NCBI GenBank assembly: GCA_041658705.1
Contig: JBAZZT010000005.1
Coordinates: 36,462 to 100,461 of the forward strand
Origin: CAIKNB01 sp041658705
GTDB lineage: Bacteria > Patescibacteriota > Patescibacteriia > 2-12-FULL-60-25
DNA length: 64,000 nt
Reading direction: 5' to 3'
Shown piece after piece: positions 56,791-63,975 of the stretch. The position numbers were made by a program, and so were the translations under genes. How positions within the stretch are numbered: position 1 is the stretch's first letter; every line of letters starts with the position of its first letter. The notes under the pieces were generated by a model. The model did no database searches. It was not told the origin of the DNA and worked only from the letters and a program-made list of their open reading frames with translations.

Positions 56791-57325
56791 CATCTTGCTT
56801 ATCGCGCTGTGGAGCGTGGTTTCGATCCTGACCATCGCTTTGGTCTTAGCTACCCTGTACATGGGTTTTGAGGTTTGGGCGCTCATGAGTTTTGCGCCTT
56901 TCGTTTCATCGGGCAAAAAAAAATTCAAGCTCATGCTCGACTTAGCGCAGATAAAAGAGGGAACTAAAATCGTTGAGCTGGGATCAGGGACAGGGGAATT
57001 GTGCCTCATGGCGGCCGAACGCGGCGCGCAAGCTTTGGGCATTGAGTTGAATCCGCTGCTCGTGGCTTGGTCGCGTTCCCGCGTTCGGGCGAAAAAATTG
57101 CAGGCCAGATGCCGCTTCTTGCGCAAAAATCTTTGGCACGCCAAGCTGCCGCCTGATACGGATGTGGTTTTTCTTTACGGCATGCCCTACAGCATGCCCA
57201 AGATTTGGAAAAAACTGCGCAGCGAAGTCAAACACGGAACCCTCATCGTTTCAAACGGCTTCAAATTCCCGGAGCGTCGGCCGGAGAAAGAAGCGGCGGG
57301 CGTAAGGCTGTATAGGATGGAGTAA
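56783..57325 (+). CDS. Membrane-anchored class I SAM-dependent methyltransferase
   Basis: 180 residues. One N-terminal membrane segment (about 4-26) precedes a short Rossmann methyltransferase core: KIVELGSGTGELCLMAAERGAQALGIELNPLLV (SAM motif I and acidic end of strand 2), DTDVVFLYGMPYSM and HGTLIVSNGFKFPE. It overlaps permease 2 by 8 bases and is last in the efflux operon. The substrate is unknown; a lipid or other membrane molecule is plausible. Confidence 0.83.
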   Translation: MSDILLIALWSVVSILTIALVLATLYMGFEVWALMSFAPFVSSGKKKFKLMLDLAQIKEGTKIVELGSGTGELCLMAAERGAQALGIELNPLLVAWSRSRVRAKKLQARCRFLRKNLWHAKLPPDTDVVFLYGMPYSMPKIWKKLRSEVKHGTLIVSNGFKFPERRPEKEAAGVRLYRME

Positions 57326-57354
57326 GTTCTCGTTTTTCGAACGGTTGATTTATG

Positions 57355-57384
57355 TAGGGGCGACCCGTTGGGTCGCCCCTACGA
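57355..57384 (+). terminator. REP-like hairpin, possible terminator
   Basis: GTAGGGGCGACCC GTTG GGTCGCCCCTAC, a perfect 13-bp stem 30 bases after the methyltransferase stop. It has no U-tract, so it may be a REP unit rather than a true terminator. Confidence 0.6.
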
Positions 57385-57470
57385 ATGCCAAGATTTGACA
57401 TGGCTGACATGATTTGTTAAGAAGAACTGCGTTTGATACGAGGAAAACCGTACATTTGAGGAGGAGTCGA

Positions 57471-57836
57471 ATGGGTCCAGAGAATCCCGTTGTCGTCAGC
57501 ACCAAAAAAGTCCTCGATGAGTTTGGCCTAAGGTATTCCGTGACCATGGGCAAGGCCATCGTCCTGGAAGGCGGTTTCAGCGACTCGCTGAAAGCGTTGA
57601 GAGTCCCGACCGTCAGCCAGGCCATCACCGGAGGAACCGGCTTCATCAACGGTCAGATCGCCCAGCGCAACATGCTACCGGCTCGGAGAGCGCTGCTAGC
57701 GCACATAGTAGAAATCCTGAAGGAGCGGGGCGCGACGCTCGAGAAGAAGGACGAGTTCCACGGACCGACTGTCGACGAGGCGTACCACCTCATCGTCGAA
57801 GGAATCGAACTCGATCTCGTGCTCATGCCGAACTGA
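57471..57836 (+). CDS. Orphan protein of unknown function
   Basis: 121 residues, not recognised; soluble. GGAGGAG ends 4 bases before the ATG at 57471, which decides the start over an upstream in-frame opening at 57414. A terminator follows. Same signal style as the other orphan genes in the window. Confidence 0.72.
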   Translation: MGPENPVVVSTKKVLDEFGLRYSVTMGKAIVLEGGFSDSLKALRVPTVSQAITGGTGFINGQIAQRNMLPARRALLAHIVEILKERGATLEKKDEFHGPTVDEAYHLIVEGIELDLVLMPN

Positions 57837-57869
57837 CCAGAACATCTCGAGGCTGCAAAGCTTCCATCA

Positions 57870-57914
57870 AGCCCCCTCGCGTCTGCGAGAGTCGAAAAGG
57901 GCTTGTTTTTTATC
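57870..57914 (+). terminator. Rho-independent terminator
   Basis: CAAGCCC ... GGGCTTG with an inner CTCGC/GCGAG hairpin, followed by TTTTTTATC. Confidence 0.8.
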
Positions 57915-57927
57915 TTAAATTAGCGAC

Positions 57928-57956
57928 TTGACGCACTATTCAGGGCGAGTTATCCT
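57928..57956 (+). promoter_or_regulatory. Promoter of the heat-shock operon
   Basis: TTGACG (57928-57933), 17 bases, TATCCT (57951-57956). Its start site falls in the CIRCE element. Confidence 0.82.
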
Positions 57957-57957
57957 C

Positions 57958-57984
57958 TTAGCACTCAAATAGCCGGAGTGCTAA
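57958..57984 (+). promoter_or_regulatory. CIRCE operator (HrcA binding site)
   Basis: TTAGCACTC, 9 bases, GAGTGCTAA: a perfect match to the CIRCE consensus, 4 bases before the hrcA start. HrcA bound here would block transcription of its own operon; GroE-dependent HrcA folding usually links release to heat stress. Confidence 0.97.
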
Positions 57985-57987
57985 TAC

Positions 57988-58668
57988 ATGGAAGATAAGC
58001 TTAAAAAAATCTTAGTCTGCGTGGTCGAAGACGTCATCCGCACCGGCGAGCCGGTCGGTTCGCAGTATTTGGTCGAAACCTATGGTTTGGACGTCAGCCC
58101 CGCGACCATCCGCAATTGGTTCGCGGAACTTGAAGAGCTTGGTCTTATCACTCAAACGCACACCTCGTCCGGTCGCGTGCCCACGGAAAAAGGTTATCGC
58201 CTTTACGCGGATGAGCTCATGGGCCGCAAATCGTTGGCGCACAAAGTCGCGCAAGATTTGGAGGAACGTTTGAAGGTCGACGGCGAACTTGATCAGCGTC
58301 TCAAAGCAGTCGCCAAATACGCAGCCGAACTCATGCATGGCGCCGTCGTCTTGGGTCTGCGCGAGAACGACAGTTTTTATACCGGCTTGTCTCATCTCTT
58401 CACGCAACCAGAATTTCGGCACTGGGGCCAGGTCGTAGATTTGAGCAGCGTGCTCGATCGTTTGGACGACGTGCTGATGCGTCTGCGCCAAGAACGTTTC
58501 AGCGAGCCGCAGTTGCGCATCGGATCGGAATGTCCTTTCGGCAACGCTTGCGGCACGGCACTGGTCAGCTTACGCGGCGGCGCACTCTTCGGCATCATCG
58601 GCCCCATGCGCATGGACTATCGCCAAGCCCTTGCCATCTTGAATCTCATGCAGAAAAACGTTAACTGA
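57988..58668 (+). CDS. hrcA: Heat-inducible repressor HrcA, short form
   Basis: 226 residues against about 340 in most bacteria. The N-terminal winged helix is clear (TGEPVGSQYLVETYGLDVSPATIRNWFAELEELGLITQTHTSSGRVPTEKGYRLYAD). The dimerisation/GAF-like part is reduced but ends normally (ALVSLRGGALFGIIGPMRMDYRQALAILNLM). A perfect CIRCE operator precedes it. No Shine-Dalgarno is seen and the leader is only about 25 bases. Confidence 0.95.
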   Translation: MEDKLKKILVCVVEDVIRTGEPVGSQYLVETYGLDVSPATIRNWFAELEELGLITQTHTSSGRVPTEKGYRLYADELMGRKSLAHKVAQDLEERLKVDGELDQRLKAVAKYAAELMHGAVVLGLRENDSFYTGLSHLFTQPEFRHWGQVVDLSSVLDRLDDVLMRLRQERFSEPQLRIGSECPFGNACGTALVSLRGGALFGIIGPMRMDYRQALAILNLMQKNVN

Positions 58669-58669
58669 T

Positions 58670-59176
58670 ATGACCGACAACGAAGACATCCAAGAAGAGA
58701 AAACAGAAAACGCGGAATGTGTGCAATGCGCAGAATATCTGGCCGGGTGGAAGCGCGCCCAGGCGGATTATGCCAACTTGAAAAAGGAAGTAGAAAAAGA
58801 AAAAACGGAATTTTCCAAGTACGCCAACGAGCGCTTGCTTGAAACGCTTTTGCCCGCCGTGGATCAATTCGAGACCGCGTTGGCTTTCAAACCGGAGCTC
58901 GCAAGTTTGCCGGAAGAACAAAAATCCAAATTCGAGAATTGGTACCACGGATTGTCGGCAGTCAAATATTCATGGGACAAGGAATTCGCCGCGCTCGGCC
59001 TGGAAAACATCAAACCTGAACCCGGCCACGACTTCGATCCTTTGCTCCACGAAGCCGTCGGGCAAGAAACGGCGGCAGACGGCGAAGACGGCAAAATCAG
59101 CCGCGTGCTCCAAGCCGGTTGGCGCCTCAACGGAAAACTTCTGCGCCCGGCAAAAGTAATCATCGTTAAAAAGTGA
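58670..59176 (+). CDS. grpE: Nucleotide exchange factor GrpE
   Basis: 168 residues. Acidic N-terminus, coiled coil with the KRAQADYANLKKEVEKEKTEFSKYANERLLETLLPAVDQFE block, and a C-terminal beta domain (GHDFDPLLHEAVGQE ... GWRLNGKLLRPAKVIIVKK). Releases ADP from DnaK. Starts one base after hrcA ends. Confidence 0.95.
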   Translation: MTDNEDIQEEKTENAECVQCAEYLAGWKRAQADYANLKKEVEKEKTEFSKYANERLLETLLPAVDQFETALAFKPELASLPEEQKSKFENWYHGLSAVKYSWDKEFAALGLENIKPEPGHDFDPLLHEAVGQETAADGEDGKISRVLQAGWRLNGKLLRPAKVIIVKK

Positions 59177-59254
59177 AGTTGGAATTTAGAATATGGAATT
59201 TAGAATCCTGACTTTCAACTTCCAAATTCTATATTCTAAATTCTAAATTCACTA
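59176..59254. repeat. Word-reiteration palindrome (GAATTTAGAAT word)
   Basis: GTTGGAATTTAGAATATGGAATTTAGAATCCTGA then CTTTCAACTTCCAAATTCTATATTCTAAATTCTAAATTC. Same word family as 4638-4711, between grpE and hsp20. Confidence 0.85.
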
Positions 59255-59268
59255 CCCCTCCCCAACCT

Positions 59269-59697
59269 ATGTCACTCATCAAATGGACTCCTTTCTTCGA
59301 ACCGTTCGAGAACTTCGACAAGCTGATCGAAAATTTTCCGTCGGTCGTCGGCCGCGGACAAGGTCTGGTTCCGGCGATAGACGTGTATGACACTAAAGAC
59401 GCCGTAGTCATCGAGACGGCTTTGCCCGGCGTCAACGCCCAAGATGTCAAACTCGACGTGGAAAACGGAATCTTGACCATCAGCGGCAGCTCGGAGCGCA
59501 AGACTGAAGTGGAAGAGAAGGATTATTACCGCAAAGAAATCCGCGCCGGCTCTTTCATGCGTCAAGTGGCTTTGCCCTCGGGCGTGAAGGAAGATCAAGC
59601 CAAAGCCTCGTTCAAAGACGGCATCCTCAAGATCGAGATGCCCAAGACCGAACAGATCAAATCTAAAAGCATAAAAATCGACGTGAATAAAGAATAA
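59269..59697 (+). CDS. Small heat-shock protein Hsp20
   Basis: 142 residues with an alpha-crystallin domain (about 38-128: GLVPAIDVYDTKDAVVIETALPGVNAQDVKLDVENGILTISG, then FMRQVALPSGVKEDQAKASFKDGILKIEMPK). Holds unfolded proteins for DnaK. Its place inside the dnaK operon is less common and suggests a joint response under HrcA. Confidence 0.93.
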   Translation: MSLIKWTPFFEPFENFDKLIENFPSVVGRGQGLVPAIDVYDTKDAVVIETALPGVNAQDVKLDVENGILTISGSSERKTEVEEKDYYRKEIRAGSFMRQVALPSGVKEDQAKASFKDGILKIEMPKTEQIKSKSIKIDVNKE

Positions 59698-59713
59698 AAA
59701 CTCTAACCCCCAT

Positions 59714-61630
59714 ATGCCCAAAATCCTCGGAATAGACCTCGGAACAACCAACTCGTGCATGGCCATCGTAGAAGGCGGCCAGCCGAAAATAATCGAAAAC
59801 GCCGAAGGCACCAAAACTACGCCTTCAATCGTTGCCGTATCCAAAACCAACGAGCGTCTGGTCGGCCAAATCGCCAAACGTCAGTCGGTGGTGAATCCGG
59901 AGAACACCGTCTTCAGCGTGAAGCGACTCATCGGCCGCCGCTGGGATGATGCGGAAGTGCAGCGTGATCTGAAGTGGCTGCCGTATAAACTGGTCAAGCA
60001 CGATGACGGCTTGCGCGTGCTCATGGGCGGCAAGGAATATTCGCCGGAAGAGATTTCGGCCATGGTTTTGCAAAAATTGAAAGCCGACGCCGAAGCGCGT
60101 TTGGGCGAGACGATCACCGAAGCCGTCATCACCGTCCCGGCCTACTTCGACGACTCGCAGCGTCAAGCGACCAAAGTCGCGGGCGAAATCGCTGGCCTTA
60201 AAGTCTTGCGCATCATCAACGAACCTACCGCCGCGGCGTTGGCCTATGGTTTTGATCGCAAGAAGGACGAGAAAATCGTGGTCTACGATTTGGGCGGCGG
60301 TACGTTCGACGTCTCGGTTTTGGAAATCGCGTTCGACGCGACGACCAACCAAAACACGGTCGAGGTCAAAGCCACCAATGGCGATACGCATCTGGGCGGC
60401 GATGACTTTGACCAAGTCGTGATCCGTTGGATCGTCGACGAATTCAAAAAGCAGGAAGGCATCGACTTATCCAAAGACACTTTAGCCTTGCAGCGCATCA
60501 AAGAAGCGGCGGAAAAAGCCAAGATCGAGCTGTCGAGCGCCATGGATACCGAGATCAACCAGCCTTTTATCACCAGCGACGCCAACGGCCCCAAACATCT
60601 GTTAATCAAACTCTCGCGCGCCAAGCTCGAAGAATTGGTCGGCGGGTTGGTGGATAAGACGCTTGAGCCGTGTCGCAAAGCTTTGACCGACGCCAAACTC
60701 ACGACCGGCGAGATCAATGAAGTCATCCTGGTTGGCGGTATGACGCGCATGCCGCTCGTGCAGCAAATCGTGGAAAAATTCTTCGGCAAGAAGCCCAACA
60801 TCTCGGTCAATCCGGACGAAGTCGTGGCGGCGGGCGCGGCGGTGCAAGCCGGCAACTTGCAAGGCGACATCAAAGGCGAGCTTTTGCTCCTTGACGTCAC
60901 GCCGTTGTCGCTCGGCATCGAAACCATGGGCGGCGTCATGACCAAAATCCTTGAACGCAACACGACCATCCCGACTTCAAAGTCGCAAATTTTCTCGACC
61001 GCCGCAGATGGACAAACTTCAGTCGAGATTCATGTATTGCAAGGCGAGCGCGAGCTTTCCGCGGATAACCGCTCGCTGGGACGCTTTACTTTGGCCGGCC
61101 TGCCTCCCGCGCCGCGCGGCATCCCGCAGATCGAAGTGGCTTTCGACATCGACGCCAACGGCATCTTGTCGGTCAAAGCGCTCGACAAAGCCACCAACAA
61201 AGAACAGAAAATCATGATCACGGCTTCGACTAATCTGTCCAAAGACGATATCGAGAAGATGAAACAGGACGCGGAGCTGCACGGCGCCGAAGATAAAAAA
61301 CGCCGCGACAACATCGAAGCGCGCAACATGGCCGAAAGCATGATCTACACCACCGAGAAGATGCTCAAAGAAGCCAAGGATGTCGACGAGGCCGACAAGA
61401 AAGCCGTCGAAGAAAAACTCGAAGCGCTGAAGAAGCTCAAAGACAGCGAAGACACCGACGCCGTCAAACGCGCTGGTGATGAACTCGCCCAAGCCGCGCA
61501 AAAAGTAGGCGAAGCCATGTACCGCAAACAACAGAATGACACTTCGACCGTGAATCCGAATGAACAGAAAACAGAAGGTCAGAAAGACGAACAAAATCCG
61601 CAAGAAGGTGAATTCAAAGAAAATAAATAA
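59714..61630 (+). CDS. dnaK: Chaperone DnaK (Hsp70)
   Basis: 638 residues, full length. GIDLGTTNSCMAIVEGG, INEPTAAALAYG, VYDLGGGTFDVSVLEI, GGMTRMP and the substrate-binding region from LLLDVTPLSLGIETMGG are all intact. The C-terminal tail is acidic and Gln/Asn-rich. It works with DnaJ and GrpE of the same operon. Confidence 0.98.
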   Translation: MPKILGIDLGTTNSCMAIVEGGQPKIIENAEGTKTTPSIVAVSKTNERLVGQIAKRQSVVNPENTVFSVKRLIGRRWDDAEVQRDLKWLPYKLVKHDDGLRVLMGGKEYSPEEISAMVLQKLKADAEARLGETITEAVITVPAYFDDSQRQATKVAGEIAGLKVLRIINEPTAAALAYGFDRKKDEKIVVYDLGGGTFDVSVLEIAFDATTNQNTVEVKATNGDTHLGGDDFDQVVIRWIVDEFKKQEGIDLSKDTLALQRIKEAAEKAKIELSSAMDTEINQPFITSDANGPKHLLIKLSRAKLEELVGGLVDKTLEPCRKALTDAKLTTGEINEVILVGGMTRMPLVQQIVEKFFGKKPNISVNPDEVVAAGAAVQAGNLQGDIKGELLLLDVTPLSLGIETMGGVMTKILERNTTIPTSKSQIFSTAADGQTSVEIHVLQGERELSADNRSLGRFTLAGLPPAPRGIPQIEVAFDIDANGILSVKALDKATNKEQKIMITASTNLSKDDIEKMKQDAELHGAEDKKRRDNIEARNMAESMIYTTEKMLKEAKDVDEADKKAVEEKLEALKKLKDSEDTDAVKRAGDELAQAAQKVGEAMYRKQQNDTSTVNPNEQKTEGQKDEQNPQEGEFKENK

Positions 61631-61644
61631 ATTTTTACAAGAGC

Positions 61645-61711
61645 GTAAAAAGTAGAAGGTAGCCAAACCGATTCTGGCTACTCTCTACCATCTACTCTCT
61701 ACCATCTAACC
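61645..61711. repeat. Word-reiteration palindrome (GTAGA / CTCTACC word)
   Basis: AAAAAGTAGAAGGTAGCCA, loop AACCGAT, TCTGGCTACTCTCTACCATCTACTCTCTACC. TAGCCA/TGGCTA family, between dnaK and the DUF3467 gene. Confidence 0.85.
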
Positions 61712-61714
61712 AAT

Positions 61715-62023
61715 ATGCCCGAACAACCACAACAGCCCGTGCCCGGTCAGCAGATTCAAATCAACGCCAAGCCTGAGATTTTGAGCGGCGCTTATTCCAA
61801 CGTCATGCGCGTCTTGCATAAGCCGGAAGAATTCACGCTCGAATTCATCAACGTGCAACCGCCGGTGGGCGAGCTCGTGGCGCGCATCATCACGACCCCC
61901 GGCCACGTCAAACGCATCGCTAAAGTGCTGCAAGAAAATTTGGAGAAATACGAAGCGCAATTCGGCAAGATCCCTGACTACGAAGGTCCGACCACGAATT
62001 CGGAGATAGGATTCAAGTCGTAA
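61715..62023 (+). CDS. DUF3467 protein
   Basis: 102 residues. The pattern GAYSNVMRVLHKPEEFTLEFINVQPPVGELVARIITTPGHVKRIAKVLQENLEKYEAQFG matches the DUF3467 family, small proteins of unknown function found in diverse bacteria and archaea. It lies between dnaK and dnaJ with word palindromes on both sides, so a stress-related role can be suspected but not shown. Confidence 0.85.
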   Translation: MPEQPQQPVPGQQIQINAKPEILSGAYSNVMRVLHKPEEFTLEFINVQPPVGELVARIITTPGHVKRIAKVLQENLEKYEAQFGKIPDYEGPTTNSEIGFKS

Positions 62024-62025
62024 AA

Positions 62026-62100
62026 AAGAGAGTAGAAAGTAGAGGATAGCCAAAACGGTTCTGGCTACTCTCTACCATCTACACTCTACCCTCTAGTCTA
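62026..62100. repeat. Word-reiteration palindrome (GTAGA / CTCTACC word)
   Basis: AAAAGAGAGTAGAAAGTAGAGGATAGCCA, loop AAACGGT, TCTGGCTACTCTCTACCATCTACACTCTACCC. The second copy within 400 bases; the arms differ in detail from 61645-61711. Confidence 0.86.
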
Positions 62101-63168
62101 ATGTCCAAAGACTTCTACAAAATTTTAGGCGTCGAGAAAAACGCCAGCGAAGAGGAGGTCAAAAAAGCCTTCCGGCGTTTGGCGCACGAGCATCATCCGG
62201 ATAAAGGCGGCGACGCGCAAAAATTCAAGGACGTCAACGAGGCTTATCAAATCTTGGGCAACAAAGAAAAACGCGCGCAGTATGACCGATTCGGCTCCGC
62301 GGCGTTCGAGCAGGGCGGTTTCGGCGGATTCAACCAAGGCTTCGGAGGTTTTGAGGGCACAAACATTAATTTCGATGACTTAGGTGATCTGGGCGATGTT
62401 TTAGGCGGCATGTTCGGTTTCGGGGGACGTAACAAGCAAAAACGTGGGCAAGATATCCAAGTCGACGTGACTCTGGATTTTTTGGAAGCCGTTCACGGCG
62501 TTCCGAAGACCATCAAACTCTATACCAACGCGCCATGTTCGATGTGCCAGGGTACAGGAGCGGAACCGGGAGCTGAAATGGAGTCTTGCAAAACATGCAA
62601 CGGCCAAGGCCGGACCATGCGCGCCACACGTACAATTTTCGGCACGTTCCAAACAGCGGTGACGTGCTCCGAATGCGGCGGCGCGGGCAAACGTCCGTCC
62701 AAGCCATGCAAACACTGTTCCGGCGGCGGCATCGAACGCAAAAGCCGCGAACTCAAAATCGAGATTCCCGGCGGGTTAGATGACGGCGAAGCAATCAAAG
62801 TCACCGGAGAAGGGGAATATCCCGGATCGGGCGGCAAAGCCGGTGATTTATATATCCGCGTCCGCGTCAAAAGCCATCCCACGTTTTCACGTGAAGGTTT
62901 TGACGTGCTTTCGATTCTTCATTTGCCGTTCACGACTTTGAGCCTGGGCGGTGAAGTCGCATTGGATACCGTGGACGGTTCGGGTACGCTCAAGATCCCC
63001 GAGGGAACGCAACCCGGCACTATTTTTAAATTGCGTGGCAAAGGTTTTAAATACTTGCGCGGCGGCGGTCGCGGCGACCATCTGGTGACAGTGGAATCGG
63101 AAGTCCCGCACAAACCCAGCCGCGAGCAGCGCAAAGCTTTAGAGGATTTGAAGAAATTAGGGCTCTGA
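62101..63168 (+). CDS. dnaJ: Chaperone DnaJ (Hsp40)
   Basis: 355 residues. J domain with HPD (HEHHPDKGG, about residues 33-35), Gly/Phe-rich linker (about 70-105), four CxxCxGxG zinc motifs (CSMCQGTG, CKTCNGQG, CSECGGAG, CKHCSGGG) and the C-terminal substrate domains. Complete class A DnaJ that stimulates DnaK. Confidence 0.97.
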   Translation: MSKDFYKILGVEKNASEEEVKKAFRRLAHEHHPDKGGDAQKFKDVNEAYQILGNKEKRAQYDRFGSAAFEQGGFGGFNQGFGGFEGTNINFDDLGDLGDVLGGMFGFGGRNKQKRGQDIQVDVTLDFLEAVHGVPKTIKLYTNAPCSMCQGTGAEPGAEMESCKTCNGQGRTMRATRTIFGTFQTAVTCSECGGAGKRPSKPCKHCSGGGIERKSRELKIEIPGGLDDGEAIKVTGEGEYPGSGGKAGDLYIRVRVKSHPTFSREGFDVLSILHLPFTTLSLGGEVALDTVDGSGTLKIPEGTQPGTIFKLRGKGFKYLRGGGRGDHLVTVESEVPHKPSREQRKALEDLKKLGL

Positions 63169-63173
63169 AAACT

Positions 63174-63267
63174 TGTCATTACCCGGTTTAACCGGGTAAT
63201 CCAGGGAAAAAAGCAAATCCAAGGTGAATTTTTCTCTCTGGATCCCCCGCTTTCGCGGAGGATGACA
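63174..63267. repeat. 94-bp REP-like element (TGTCATTACCCGG type)
   Basis: Same length and layout as 41053-41146: TGTCATTACCCGG ... CCGGGTAATCCAG, spacer, TTTTCTCTCTGGATCCCCCGCTTTCGCGGAGGATGACA. Directly after dnaJ. Confidence 0.88.
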
Positions 63268-63292
63268 GGAGAGAAAGCTTAAGATGATTATG

Positions 63293-63301
63293 TGTTATAA
63301 T
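63293..63301 (+). promoter_or_regulatory. Extended -10 promoter, leaderless start
   Basis: TGTTATAAT ending 8 bases before the ATG at 63310; transcription would start at about the start codon. Confidence 0.6.
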
Positions 63302-63309
63302 CGCTTTAT

Positions 63310-63843
63310 ATGGACGCTGTTCTTCATTTTTTTCAAAGCATCAACTGGTCAATGCCGACGTGGGATTTGTTTATCCTGCTATTCTTCCTGATCGGCGCGC
63401 TGCTATATGGCATATCGTTGGGGCGTGACCGCGTGATTGTGATTTTGGTTTCGGTTTACATGGCGCTCGCCGTGGTCTCGAATACGCCGGTCTTGTCCTC
63501 GATCAACATGTCTTTGCACGTGAGCGAAAACTTCGTGCTCAAGATCACCTATTTCATCGGCATTTTCGTCGTTCTGTTCTTCCTTTTGTCAAGAAGCGCC
63601 TTGCTCAAGACCATCGGCGGCTCAAACTCACCAGGCTCATGGTGGCAAACTATCCTGTTCAGCATTTTGCAAGTCGGACTGCTCATCAGCATCACGCTCA
63701 ACTTTCTACCGAATGAATTGACGCAGGGTCTATCGGATGTCACTAAACAAATCTTCATGAGCGACAACGGCAGAAGCGCCTGGATGATCGTCCCCATCGT
63801 CTTGATGGCCCTCGCCCCAAGGCAAAAGAAAGCAGAAGCTTAA
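63310..63843 (+). CDS. Four-helix membrane protein, CvpA-like
   Basis: 177 residues with hydrophobic segments at about 16-34, 40-58, 77-96 and 112-132, and a polar C-terminus. The WDLFILLFFLIGALLYGISLGRDRVIVILVSVYMALAVV start is reminiscent of CvpA/colicin V production proteins, which organise membrane or secretion functions; this is a weak match. Strong extended -10 just upstream. Confidence 0.65.
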   Translation: MDAVLHFFQSINWSMPTWDLFILLFFLIGALLYGISLGRDRVIVILVSVYMALAVVSNTPVLSSINMSLHVSENFVLKITYFIGIFVVLFFLLSRSALLKTIGGSNSPGSWWQTILFSILQVGLLISITLNFLPNELTQGLSDVTKQIFMSDNGRSAWMIVPIVLMALAPRQKKAEA

Positions 63844-63975
63844 TAAGAATCCCTTAGACAGACGGTCGAAAAAATTGTCATCCTGGGCTTAATAGACATT
63901 CTGTGGTGCTGGAATATTCATTTCTTGGCTTGCGTTAGCTGTAATCTGGGAACAAAGTCCGCACACTTGAAGAAT

